In this document: in pieces, positions 44,186 to 52,648 of the stretch
Position numbering within the stretch: the stretch's first letter is position 1
Layout of the letters: each line of letters begins with the position of its first letter
From: Gammaproteobacteria bacterium RIFCSPHIGHO2_12_FULL_37_14
GTDB lineage: Bacteria > Pseudomonadota > Gammaproteobacteria > DSM-16500
Assembly: GCA_001801485.1 (NCBI GenBank)
Contig: MGXV01000020.1
Coordinates: forward strand, 1 to 56,650
Direction: 5' to 3'
Length of the DNA stretch: 56,650 nucleotides
The notes under the pieces: generated by a model
Database searches by the model: none
What the model saw: only the letters and a program-made list of their open reading frames with translations
What the model was told of the DNA's origin: nothing
Position numbers and translations under genes: made by a program

Positions 44186-44259
44186 TACTCTAATGGCAAA
44201 TTTCTCAGCCTGATTGTCATTATCAGGGCTCTTCCTCAGTAATACGTTGATTCAAAAGA

Positions 44260-44308
44260 GCAAACTCATAGAATTGCGGTTCCTCAACCACCAATAAAAC
44301 GAGTTTGC
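44260..44308. other. 49-nt nested palindrome upstream of the GIY-YIG gene
   Basis: Outer arms GCAAACTC (44260-44267) and GAGTTTGC (44301-44308); inside them ATTG/CAAT and GGTT/AACC pairs close a CCTC loop. It could form a cruciform or RNA stem. The right arm overlaps a possible -35 box for the nuclease gene. Confidence 0.5.
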
Positions 44309-44334
44309 AATAACCTCGCGAAGATCAATATTCA
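44305..44334 (+). promoter_or_regulatory. Possible promoter of the GIY-YIG gene
   Basis: TTGCAA (44305-44310), 18-bp spacer, TATTCA (44329-44334), 34 nt before ATG 44369. Confidence 0.3.
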
Positions 44335-44368
44335 GTATTAATTCAAATTAACAATAATGGGAGTACCA

Positions 44369-44656
44369 ATGAAAAGTTTTTATGTCTACATTTTATCTAA
44401 TGCAGGAAGAACACTGTATATTGGAGTTACCAATAATTTAGAGCGTAGAATGTATGAACACAAGAACAAGCTTATCAATGGTTTTACAAAAAAATATAAT
44501 TTAACAAAGCTCGTTCATTATGAAACGACATGGGATATAAGAGAGGCGATTTATAGAGAAAAACAGCTAAAAGGATGGTTGCGTAGCAAAAAAATTGCGT
44601 TAATTGAAGAAGGCAATCCAGGCTGGGATGATTTATCATTATCGTGGAGAATTTAA
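44369..44656 (+). CDS. GIY-YIG nuclease, small UPF0213/YhbQ-like
   Basis: ATG 44369 is 6 nt after GGGAG; the ATG four codons earlier sits before that site and is rejected. 95 residues, a bare catalytic domain. Motifs: YVYIL (5-9) and LYIGVTN (16-22) form the GIY-YIG pair; the arginine of NLERRMYEH (R26/R27) and the glutamate of REKQLKGW (E64) complete the active site. No DNA-binding domain is attached. It nicks or cuts DNA in related families. The last three codons and the TAA are part of the right terminal repeat. An intact active site suggests that it is still under selection or recently inserted. Confidence 0.93.
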   Translation: MKSFYVYILSNAGRTLYIGVTNNLERRMYEHKNKLINGFTKKYNLTKLVHYETTWDIREAIYREKQLKGWLRSKKIALIEEGNPGWDDLSLSWRI

Positions 44657-44710
44657 GCAGATCCTTCGCTACGCTCAGAATGACAGCCTCTGCGAATTGT
44701 CAACAGACCC
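44646..44710 (-). repeat. Right terminal inverted repeat
   Basis: Reverse complement of the left repeat with three substitutions; contains the last codons and TAA stop of the GIY-YIG gene at its inner end. Confidence 0.9.
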
Positions 44711-44817
44711 TATTTCTTTAACAAATTTTCTTTTTTTGCTAAACTCATGTAGAAAGTGCAAAATACTTATAACTATTATCTAATGTAAAGATATCACATC
44801 GCAAAATAGGGAGTAAA

Positions 44818-46146
44818 ATGAGAGGTATTTTAGGGAATAAATCATTCACCTGGTGGCAGATAACACTTCTCAGTATGATGATTTTTTCTCCTCTTTTCTC
44901 GATGTCGCTTAATTCAGACTTGGGGGCCGATTCTACTGGTTATATTGATCGTCAACTATGTCGTCCACCCCTTTACCCCATCTTTATTTGGGCATTTCAC
45001 ATTTTTGGAAATCAGCAACTTATAGTAGCTCGGTGGGCTCAGACTATTTTTACTTTTGTCTCCCTATTGTATGCTGGCCGTTGGATACAAGTTAATTTAG
45101 AAATGCCAAGATTATTAAGTTTTTTAATACTTTTATCAGTAACAATGGTAATCTCATTATATACTCATACACTGGAATTGATATTTTCAGAAGGCATTGC
45201 TTTCCCAATTTTTATATATACTTTTCTACTTTTCGTTGAAACTTGCAATAAACTTGAAACAAAAAAATTAGCTGGGGTAACGTTAGGAATCAGCTTGCTG
45301 ATTCTGACTCGACATCAGTTTTATTATCTTTATCCAGTGGCAATTACCTGTTTAGCTTGGCATTTATGGAAAAAAGAATCCCGAAAAAAAATTCTCGCTA
45401 ATTTGATGATCATTATTTTATTTACATTCACAACAGCAGTGCTAACACAAGTATACTATCATGCAATCGGTAAGGAACGTGGCCCAAGCTCAAACGCTTC
45501 AGACTGGCAATATACTGGATGGAAAGTACTTGTTCAACCTATATATCTAGCAGATCTAACTGCAACAAAGTATTTTACAAATCCAGCGGAAAAAACCCTG
45601 TTTTTAGCCATATTGCAGCATTTAGAAAAAGATCAATACACTCGAAATTCAGCTTCTTCTTTGCGAGATATAAATAACCTACGCGCTGCAGAGTATCATT
45701 ACATATCAAACCTAGGAAGACTCCAGGATTCGTTACGCCGCGCTATTGAGCAAAATACACCGTCCGGAAAATCTGTTAACGAAGTTGATAGCCTATTATC
45801 TCATATGAGTAAAATTTTATTTATGCATTCATTTAAAGAAAATATATCATTCTATATATTAAGAGTGACGCATTACTCGGGAGGCTTGTGGATTTTCTTA
45901 TCTTCATTACTTGTATTATTTTTAATATTTTATAGGATTGTAACCGATAGAGACTGGAGGCCAACTATAGAACAACTTTTTATTATGATTTCGATTTTAT
46001 TTATCTTTGTAAATGCTGCGGTTGTTGCTGTTGTAGAATCCGATACACCTCGATTTTTTTACTATTCAATTTTCTTATATTTTTGTTTATTTGGATTATT
46101 AGCTAAAAAATTCTATAAGAATCCAGCACTTTATCCTGCTCCGTAA
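44818..46146 (+). CDS. GT-C-like polytopic membrane protein, paralogue D
   Basis: 442 residues, about ten helices, the only copy on the plus strand. Blocks: GADSTGYIDRQLCRPPLYPIF with the Asp and RPPLYP, IFSEGIAFPIFI, LILTRHQFYYLY, and the periplasmic PIYLADLTATKYFTNPAEK. AGGGAG is 5 to 6 nt before the ATG. It begins 107 nt after the mobile element and leads the operon with the STELLO-like and GT2 genes. Same function question as the other copies. Confidence 0.72.
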   Translation: MRGILGNKSFTWWQITLLSMMIFSPLFSMSLNSDLGADSTGYIDRQLCRPPLYPIFIWAFHIFGNQQLIVARWAQTIFTFVSLLYAGRWIQVNLEMPRLLSFLILLSVTMVISLYTHTLELIFSEGIAFPIFIYTFLLFVETCNKLETKKLAGVTLGISLLILTRHQFYYLYPVAITCLAWHLWKKESRKKILANLMIIILFTFTTAVLTQVYYHAIGKERGPSSNASDWQYTGWKVLVQPIYLADLTATKYFTNPAEKTLFLAILQHLEKDQYTRNSASSLRDINNLRAAEYHYISNLGRLQDSLRRAIEQNTPSGKSVNEVDSLLSHMSKILFMHSFKENISFYILRVTHYSGGLWIFLSSLLVLFLIFYRIVTDRDWRPTIEQLFIMISILFIFVNAAVVAVVESDTPRFFYYSIFLYFCLFGLLAKKFYKNPALYPAP

Positions 46147-46233
46147 ACAAATGTCTTGAATTTTTATATCATATTCAGTATTGTTCTAAGCGGATTCAGG
46201 TTGTGAGGCTCAAATTTAAAAGGAAGTTGCTTT

Positions 46234-47268
46234 ATGAAGCAAGGTTTGGTTATCACTTCAATTTCACCACCTAATAAAGTATTAAAAAAGTACGTTGATG
46301 ATTGTCGTACTCACAATATTGATTTTTTTTTAATAGGCGACACTAAATCACCCGCGGATTTTTTACTACCAGGATGCAACTTTTGGAGTGTGGACGATCA
46401 GGAAGCATTACCGTATACCTTAAGCAAGATTCTCCCTAAAAAAAATTACGCTAGAAAAAATATTGGCTACCTGCTTGCCATGCATAGCAGATGTGATCTC
46501 ATTATTGAAACAGACGATGACAATTACCCCAAGCCAAGTTTTTACGAAAGAAAATCCTTAATTCAAGAAGCTTTCGCCCTAAAAAACACTGGGTGGACTA
46601 ATGTATATAGATATTTTTCTAATGAAAATATTTGGCCGCGTGGATTTCCTTTACGCCACATTAAAAATAACATGATTCCACTACATCATTATGAAAAAAT
46701 ACAGGTAAAATGTCCTATTCAGCAAGGATTGGCGGATGAAAACCCTGATGTAGATGCAATTTATCGATTAATAAATCCTTTGCCTCATGTCTTCGTGGGC
46801 GATGCTCAGCTTGCACTGGCTAATAATTCCTGGTGTCCCTTTAATTCACAAAATACTGTTTTTTTCAAGCCCGCTTTTCCTTTAATGTATCTGCCATCAA
46901 CGTGTAATTTTCGACAAACTGATATTTGGAGAAGTTTTATTGCGCAACGTATCGCATGGGAAAATAATTGGCATATTCTATTCACCCCTCCTACCGTATA
47001 CCAAGATAGGAATGAACATGATCTTATGGCAGATTTTGCTGATGAAATCGAGGGTTATTTATTCAATGAGAAAATTTGTCAAGTATTGGGTGATCTTGAC
47101 CTGCAATCCGGAGAAGATCATATTCAATCGAATATGATCTTGTGTTATCAGAAATTAATTGGCTTAAATATTATAAAAAGAGAAGAATTGGATTTATTAA
47201 CCGCTTGGTTTAATGATCTGTCTTTCATATCGATCCATAAAAATAAGGACGCCCATGTTTTACTATAA
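46234..47268 (+). CDS. STELLO-like (DUF288) glycosyltransferase-like protein
   Basis: 344 residues. NYARKNIGYLLAMHS followed by IIETDDDNYP (91-100) is the signature of the STELLO/DUF288 family, first known from plants (cellulose synthase assembly) and also present in bacteria and animals. The DDD stretch would bind a nucleotide sugar and metal. NIWPRGFPLRHI and VFVGDAQLALAN are further conserved pieces. No membrane helix. AAAGGAAG is 7 nt before the ATG. The next gene, a GT2, starts inside its 3' end (14-nt overlap), so they probably act together. Confidence 0.85.
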   Translation: MKQGLVITSISPPNKVLKKYVDDCRTHNIDFFLIGDTKSPADFLLPGCNFWSVDDQEALPYTLSKILPKKNYARKNIGYLLAMHSRCDLIIETDDDNYPKPSFYERKSLIQEAFALKNTGWTNVYRYFSNENIWPRGFPLRHIKNNMIPLHHYEKIQVKCPIQQGLADENPDVDAIYRLINPLPHVFVGDAQLALANNSWCPFNSQNTVFFKPAFPLMYLPSTCNFRQTDIWRSFIAQRIAWENNWHILFTPPTVYQDRNEHDLMADFADEIEGYLFNEKICQVLGDLDLQSGEDHIQSNMILCYQKLIGLNIIKREELDLLTAWFNDLSFISIHKNKDAHVLL

Positions 47269-47989
47269 AAAGTGGGCAATAGTCGTACCAATGGCTAATG
47301 AGGAAACTGATTTCAAGCCGTTTATTGAAATGACCAATTTTGTAATCAATGAACTAAATCCAGGTAACATCTATTTTGTCGTCGACAAGGTATCAAAAGA
47401 TAAAACGCTAGAACTATGTCAGCAAGTCGCTATTAAAGATCCTCGTTACATTACAATATGGGCACCTGAGAACCGTAATCTGGTCGATGCGTATATAAAA
47501 GGATTGCGAGTCGCTTATGAAGCGGGACATGAGATCATTATTGAGATGGACGCCGGACTTTCTCAGGACCCCCGTGCAATACCCATGTTTTTACGTGTAT
47601 TGAACGAAGGCAATGAATGTGCCTTTGGTAGTCGGTTTATTAACGGCGGATCCATGCGTAACTCTCCTTTCAAGCGCAGGTTTCTCTCTAAAACCGGCAC
47701 CATTTTAGCCAAGGTATTATTAGGCGCTAAACTACACGATATGACATCCGGTTATCAAGGATTTCATCGTGATATAGTTGAAAAAATTATCAATTATAAT
47801 TTCAAATCAAAAGCACATTTTTATCAAACTGAACTACGCTATTTATTACGCAAACGTAGAATATGTGAAGTCCCCATTCATTACCAAGCACCCTCCCCTC
47901 GCGTTTCTAAAAATGCGATTCGCAATGCTTATCAGACTTTGCTTTATTATTTTTTTCTACGCCTCTGTGGAAAAGCAAAGGAATTATAA
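47255..47989 (+). CDS. GT2 glycosyltransferase, dolichyl-phosphate-mannose-synthase-like
   Basis: ATG 47255 has AAGGA upstream (244 residues); the longer frame to 47213 is not supported. VVPMANEETDF at the N terminus, VVDKVSKDKT, IIEMDAGLSQDP with the metal-binding acidic residues, FGSRFINGG and DMTSGYQGFHR. There are no membrane helices at the C terminus. The usual YNE motif is changed to ANEE. Donor and acceptor unknown; coupled to the STELLO-like gene. Confidence 0.85.
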   Translation: MFYYKKWAIVVPMANEETDFKPFIEMTNFVINELNPGNIYFVVDKVSKDKTLELCQQVAIKDPRYITIWAPENRNLVDAYIKGLRVAYEAGHEIIIEMDAGLSQDPRAIPMFLRVLNEGNECAFGSRFINGGSMRNSPFKRRFLSKTGTILAKVLLGAKLHDMTSGYQGFHRDIVEKIINYNFKSKAHFYQTELRYLLRKRRICEVPIHYQAPSPRVSKNAIRNAYQTLLYYFFLRLCGKAKEL

Positions 47990-47993
47990 TTAA

Positions 47994-50033
47994 ATGAAAA
48001 GAATTGTACTAACTGGAGCGTCCGGTCATATTGGTTATCACGTTGCCAAGCAATTACTAGAGCGAGGTAATAGCGTAATTTTACTAATAAGAAATGAAAA
48101 TGATCATATCGCTCGGCTTAAACTGAGAGGAGCGACCACCTTTATAGTCGATTTACATGATGAAAAATCCTACCAAGCCATCATAAAAGATGCCGACGTA
48201 TTATTTCACCTTGCCTCAGAAAATACGGTAGATACATCAGATGAAAAAAGAATAGTGAAGAATACATTTGAATTGACAAAAAAAATGATTGATTGTGCTA
48301 CTGCGAACAAAGTTAAGACCATTATATACACAAGTTCAGTAGTTGTACTAGGAAGGTCACCTCGTAGCGACAGGTTAATACAGGAAAATGATAAAGCATC
48401 ATGTTTAGAAAGCCCTTATGTAAAGGGAAAGTTTTTAGCAGAAGAGTACTGCAACAAAGTCATCCGGGAAAAACCCGTTGATATTAGAAGACTTTACCCT
48501 TCCTGGGTCATGGGGGACGATGATTTAAAGCTAACTCCTCCCCATAAAATAGTAAGTAAATATTTAGCTAAGGGGAACTTATTTTATTTTAGCGGGGGGA
48601 TATCTATTGCCGCCGTAGAAGAGGTTGCAAGAGCTCACATTAACGCCTGGTTATTAGGCAAACCTAATGAAAGATACATTGTAGCAGGACATAATATTTC
48701 ATTTAAAAAATTTTATTCCACGCTAGCAAAATATTCTAGAAATAAAGCGCCGTTCTTATATATCCCGAAATGGATTATTTACGCTTGTTCAGTAGTGTCT
48801 AAAATACTGTTAGGTAAAAAAAACCCAATAGACCCACGCTATGTCAGATCAGTTATCGGAAATTACAGTTGGTATAACTCAGAAAAGGCCATAAAAGAAC
48901 TCAATTACACTATTCCACCACTAGATTCTATATTACAAGCGGCAATGAACGGGGTAAGAAAAAAGTTATGGGGCATCCATCCCTTTGATAAAAAAAATAA
49001 CATAGATATACAGAGAATTGAGTATGATCAGAATGACGTGCTTTTGATAACTGGATTTCCTGGATGGTTAAGCAATAGAATGTTGGATATATTGTTAAAT
49101 GGCAACAAATTCGGCAATTATGCTGTTAACAGAAAAATTCGCTTGCTAGTAGAGCCCAAATTCAAAGGACTTCTTTCAACGCCAGAAAATATCGAAATTT
49201 TTTATAGTGATATAACAGATAAGGATACTTTAAAGCTCGCCTTGAAAAACGTAAAGGCAGTTTATCATTTAGCGGGAGTCATTTATCCCAAGAAAATAAA
49301 TGCCTACCATAAAATAAATTATATTGGCACCAAAACTTTGGTCGATCAATGCATAGAATGCGGAGTAAGAAGAATCATTTTTATGGGGACTGATAGCATA
49401 TGTGGGTATGGAAAATTGAAGAAAATCTTTGATGAGACAACACCACCTAACCCTTATAAAAATTATGGCAGGTCTAAATATTTGGCCGAAAAATACATTC
49501 TTGATAAAACAGCCGAAGGCTTGATAGAGGGCACTTCTCTACGAGGATTTTGGTTTTTTGGCCCATTTATGCCAGCAAGAAATATGAATTTTTTAAAAAT
49601 GTTTTACTGGAAACGACAAATTGTCTTTGGTAATGGAAAAAATTTGAGGAGCATTTCTCATATTGATAATATTACTCAAGCCTTTATTAAGGCAGAAAAG
49701 AACAACAAATCTATTGGCAAATGGTATTGGATAGGTAATAAGCATTACGATTATACCGTAGATCAAATTTACCAGAACATCGCAAATGGACTCGGTGTGG
49801 ATTATAAGCCATTTTATATTCCAAATTGGGCATGTGAATTATTTGGCCTACTTGATTCAATACTAGGATTATTTGGAAAAGTAAACGCAACAATCCATGC
49901 CGCAGGAAAATTTCATAAAAATATAGCCGGCGACATCAAAGATGCTCAAAATGATTTTGGCTATAATCCCGACGTAGGATTTGAAGAGATTAAATTGGAA
50001 TTAAAGGATATTGTTTCAAAAAACTATGCCTGA
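47994..50033 (+). CDS. Tandem fusion of two NAD-dependent epimerase/dehydratase domains
   Basis: 679 residues. Domain 1 (about 1-330): TGASGHIGYHVAKQLLERG, LFHLASENTVDTS, YVKGKFLAEEY with Tyr-x3-Lys. Domain 2 (about 340-679): LLITGFPGWLSNRM in place of a standard glycine motif, VYHLAGVIYPKK, YGRSKYLAEKY with Tyr-x3-Lys. Both catalytic dyads are kept. Two-step sugar conversion (for example reduction and epimerisation) in one polypeptide is likely. Follows the GT2 gene by 4 nt. No assembly error is suspected, since the linker is in frame and natural. Confidence 0.85.
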   Translation: MKRIVLTGASGHIGYHVAKQLLERGNSVILLIRNENDHIARLKLRGATTFIVDLHDEKSYQAIIKDADVLFHLASENTVDTSDEKRIVKNTFELTKKMIDCATANKVKTIIYTSSVVVLGRSPRSDRLIQENDKASCLESPYVKGKFLAEEYCNKVIREKPVDIRRLYPSWVMGDDDLKLTPPHKIVSKYLAKGNLFYFSGGISIAAVEEVARAHINAWLLGKPNERYIVAGHNISFKKFYSTLAKYSRNKAPFLYIPKWIIYACSVVSKILLGKKNPIDPRYVRSVIGNYSWYNSEKAIKELNYTIPPLDSILQAAMNGVRKKLWGIHPFDKKNNIDIQRIEYDQNDVLLITGFPGWLSNRMLDILLNGNKFGNYAVNRKIRLLVEPKFKGLLSTPENIEIFYSDITDKDTLKLALKNVKAVYHLAGVIYPKKINAYHKINYIGTKTLVDQCIECGVRRIIFMGTDSICGYGKLKKIFDETTPPNPYKNYGRSKYLAEKYILDKTAEGLIEGTSLRGFWFFGPFMPARNMNFLKMFYWKRQIVFGNGKNLRSISHIDNITQAFIKAEKNNKSIGKWYWIGNKHYDYTVDQIYQNIANGLGVDYKPFYIPNWACELFGLLDSILGLFGKVNATIHAAGKFHKNIAGDIKDAQNDFGYNPDVGFEEIKLELKDIVSKNYA

Positions 50034-50053
50034 TCTATCTAGGGCTGTTTATA

Positions 50054-51214
50054 CTAAAATTTTGCGCTTTCATTCACTGTGGGCACTTCATTAATAGGTA
50101 TAAAGCGCTTTCTGTCCAACCATGTCCATTTTGACTTGTGAAATTTTATTTGTTTACGGGCATATAAAAGTATGGGTTTTTCGATATATGAGTATATAAA
50201 ACAGCACACTGATATTGCTAAAATCATTATTAGTGTAACTGCTATAAAATTATTAAAATAATTAGTCAATTTAGCAAACAAAATGAGTTTAAATACAAAC
50301 CCGATCAGAGAATAGTGAAATAAATAAATAGAGTATGAGGCATCGCCTAAATAATTTAATAATTTCCAATATTTCGATTTGAAATTAATAGCTCCATAGA
50401 CAATAAGTGCCGATGGGATTCCAAAAAACACATACCGATAGGGTAAACTTCGTGGTGCGAAATAATTTGCTATTGCGGCTAGCATAAATAGTACTATGCC
50501 TAAGCTTAATATACGGCCAGCGTATTTGGGGGTAATTCGTAAAAAAATAATAGCTATCACGCACCCATATAGAAACTCAGTAACGTCAGGGTCAAGTATC
50601 CCTCTAATGTGAAGAGGAATATCAAGATCCAACATAAAATTATTCAAATAGCAAAATACAACCCAAACCATCATCACGACGAGAAACAATCTGGAACTAA
50701 TGAAGAATAGCAACCCAAATACCGTATAAAATAATATTTCGAAATGTAGAGTCCAGGATACGGCTAAAATTGGACATGCAGCAGGGATTAGAAATAAGGA
50801 CTTCAAAACATTGCTGAAACTAGTTTCAAGAGGGTTGCAATAATAAATATTCCCGGAGTTGTTATGCAAAATAACTTTCTCCAGGGTAAATAATGCTAGT
50901 GTAACTATAGCTGCAACCCAGTAGATAGGAAATATTCTGGTAAGTCGACTGAGTATAAAATCTATTATGTTCAACCTTTCTCGTTTTATGTAGCTTGTGT
51001 AATAAATAATAAATCCGCTAATAACAAAAAATATATCAACCCCTGCATAGCCAAATTTAAAAAAATCATGTGCGTATTGATATTCAATAATCACTTGAGA
51101 TAACACTGCCCCATGATAAAATAGCACTACTATCGCTGCTATAGCGCGCAAGGCCTGCAAAGATTCAATATTATCCGTTTTTTCCATAAAAATGTGATTC
51201 GCGCTTTTTTGCAT
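50054..51214 (-). CDS. Acyltransferase family 3 (OafA/OatA-like membrane acyltransferase)
   Basis: 386 residues, about ten helices. ESLQALRAIAAIVVLFYHG carries the conserved His of the family; YAGVDIFFVISGFIIYY is the second signature. Near the middle SWTLHFEILFY is the third. O-acylates sugars of LPS or capsule, taking acyl-CoA from the cytoplasm. There is no SGNH domain at the C terminus. Neither ATG 51214 nor ATG 51187 has a ribosome site; the second starts closer to the conserved part. Converges on the double-SDR gene. Confidence 0.9.
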   Translation of the reverse strand: MQKSANHIFMEKTDNIESLQALRAIAAIVVLFYHGAVLSQVIIEYQYAHDFFKFGYAGVDIFFVISGFIIYYTSYIKRERLNIIDFILSRLTRIFPIYWVAAIVTLALFTLEKVILHNNSGNIYYCNPLETSFSNVLKSLFLIPAACPILAVSWTLHFEILFYTVFGLLFFISSRLFLVVMMVWVVFCYLNNFMLDLDIPLHIRGILDPDVTEFLYGCVIAIIFLRITPKYAGRILSLGIVLFMLAAIANYFAPRSLPYRYVFFGIPSALIVYGAINFKSKYWKLLNYLGDASYSIYLFHYSLIGFVFKLILFAKLTNYFNNFIAVTLIMILAISVCCFIYSYIEKPILLYARKQIKFHKSKWTWLDRKRFIPINEVPTVNESAKF

Positions 51215-51368
51215 TAATTGTAAAAGTATAGAATTGACATGACAGTTACCCGGTTTTTGGGCTGCTACCAGTTACAGTCAGTTCAAGTTAAAACTGTCAG
51301 CTTTTTCCTGCCATATTTTTTTACCATCAAGTAAAGTTTGCATTGCTGTTCTACATTTGTCAATGTGG

Positions 51369-52646
51369 CTACAATTCATTTGGATAAAGACATTTTTTGG
51401 CTATTAATCCGCCTAAACAATAAATTAAAAAGTAAGAGTAATAGGAATAGCTTGGCAGCATTGGCTCAAAAATAGAGACAAATGCTGTGTTTATTAAAAT
51501 TGTTAGCAGTGATACTAAAATAAAAATCTGATTAATGCTAGGATCACGTTTTTTGTCTGCAACAATACGAAAAAATGCAGCAACAGTTACCATTAGAAAC
51601 ACTATAAAAGCCGGTATTTCTCCAAAAAAAGAACTAATCTTCCAAAGATAAAAGATTACATTTTGTTTAATTGAATGTAGGTAAAGAACTTTACTCATGC
51701 TAAGACTGGTCACATCTTTTTGGTAATCTGTCATAGCACTCAGTGCCCTGTCATTGTCTTTTTGAATCGAATGATAAATAGTAGCGTAGTAATTGTAGGC
51801 CGAATGAATACCTAGAGGTTGCAAAACAGGCGCTGCGGATTCCTTTGTCAGTTGATGTTTTTCAAGTTGTGCAAGCATATTGGTGAAAAGAATTTTTTCT
51901 TCAGGATTTTTGAAATACTGTGCATCACTGATATTAGATAGATAAAGCGGTTGAATGATTAGCTGTCGTCCCACAAGTGGAACTTCGCCAAAATAACCGT
52001 GCATAAAAAAATGATATCCTCTATTCAGCATTAACGTTATTAGAATAGAAATTGTCATAATCATAATACCAAGAAAAACGTTTTTTATTGTGATTTTTTT
52101 CCATATATACCATGCGATTAATATAGCAAATAAAATATAAAAATAATAAAATTGGGCTCGAATTAAAATAAGTATATTAGAACATACAACAAGTAAAATT
52201 AATTTCTTTATATTGAAGGAGTCAAAACATTCAACAAGCAGTAGAAAGGTGATAATAAACAGGGGAAATGCTAACCCCTCTGAGCATACTATACGTATCA
52301 TTTTATAATAAAAAAAAATGAGTAATGTTGTAAATAATAGCATAGTAAATATTAGTATATTCGGTAATTTCAGGTTCTTATGAAACCAGTTACTTGCATA
52401 AAATAGAGATGAAAATGCAATAACAGCCTGAACCCACATTGCTACCGAAAATTGGTATAGTCCAAATTTATGAAATAGCCAAAGAAAGATAGGGTAAACA
52501 GGCGGTCTTATTTGTTTAAATATGATGTATGATGCTGAGTCCGGGTCATTTTCTGGTGATGTCAGAACCATATAAATGGCCATTAGTAAACCTAGTACAA
52601 ATATGTGGCCTCTAGAATAGAGAATACGGTTAACCATTCTAATCAT
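51369..52646 (-). CDS. GT-C-like polytopic membrane protein, paralogue E
   Basis: 425 residues, about ten helices. Blocks: DPDSASYIIF, RPPVYPIFLWLFHKFG, VCSEGLAFPLFI, ILIRAQFYYFY, YHFFMHGYFGE and PLYLSNISDAQYFKNPEEK. It is the best representative of the family consensus. The start may be ATG 52646 or ATG 52637. It follows a SAM methyltransferase gene by 2 nt; the pairing resembles paralogue A, which follows a methyltransferase fusion. Confidence 0.72.
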   Translation of the reverse strand: MIRMVNRILYSRGHIFVLGLLMAIYMVLTSPENDPDSASYIIFKQIRPPVYPIFLWLFHKFGLYQFSVAMWVQAVIAFSSLFYASNWFHKNLKLPNILIFTMLLFTTLLIFFYYKMIRIVCSEGLAFPLFIITFLLLVECFDSFNIKKLILLVVCSNILILIRAQFYYFYILFAILIAWYIWKKITIKNVFLGIMIMTISILITLMLNRGYHFFMHGYFGEVPLVGRQLIIQPLYLSNISDAQYFKNPEEKILFTNMLAQLEKHQLTKESAAPVLQPLGIHSAYNYYATIYHSIQKDNDRALSAMTDYQKDVTSLSMSKVLYLHSIKQNVIFYLWKISSFFGEIPAFIVFLMVTVAAFFRIVADKKRDPSINQIFILVSLLTILINTAFVSIFEPMLPSYSYYSYFLIYCLGGLIAKKCLYPNEL

Positions 52647-52648
52647 AA

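Larger units (their letters stand above)
44076..44710. mobile_element. 635-bp GIY-YIG element with 65-bp inverted repeats and TA at both ends
   Basis: The left end (44076-44140) and right end (44646-44710) are inverted copies with 62 of 65 bases identical; both begin GGGTCTGTTGACA from outside. TA stands directly outside each end (44074-44075 and 44711-44712), as expected for a TA target duplication. Inside are a second tandem copy of part of the left repeat, a 49-nt palindrome and one gene for a GIY-YIG nuclease whose stop codon is in the right repeat. No DDE transposase. It lies between divergent polysaccharide operons. It may be a MITE moved by a transposase elsewhere, with a captured nuclease, or an element driven by the nuclease itself. 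Confidence 0.8.
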
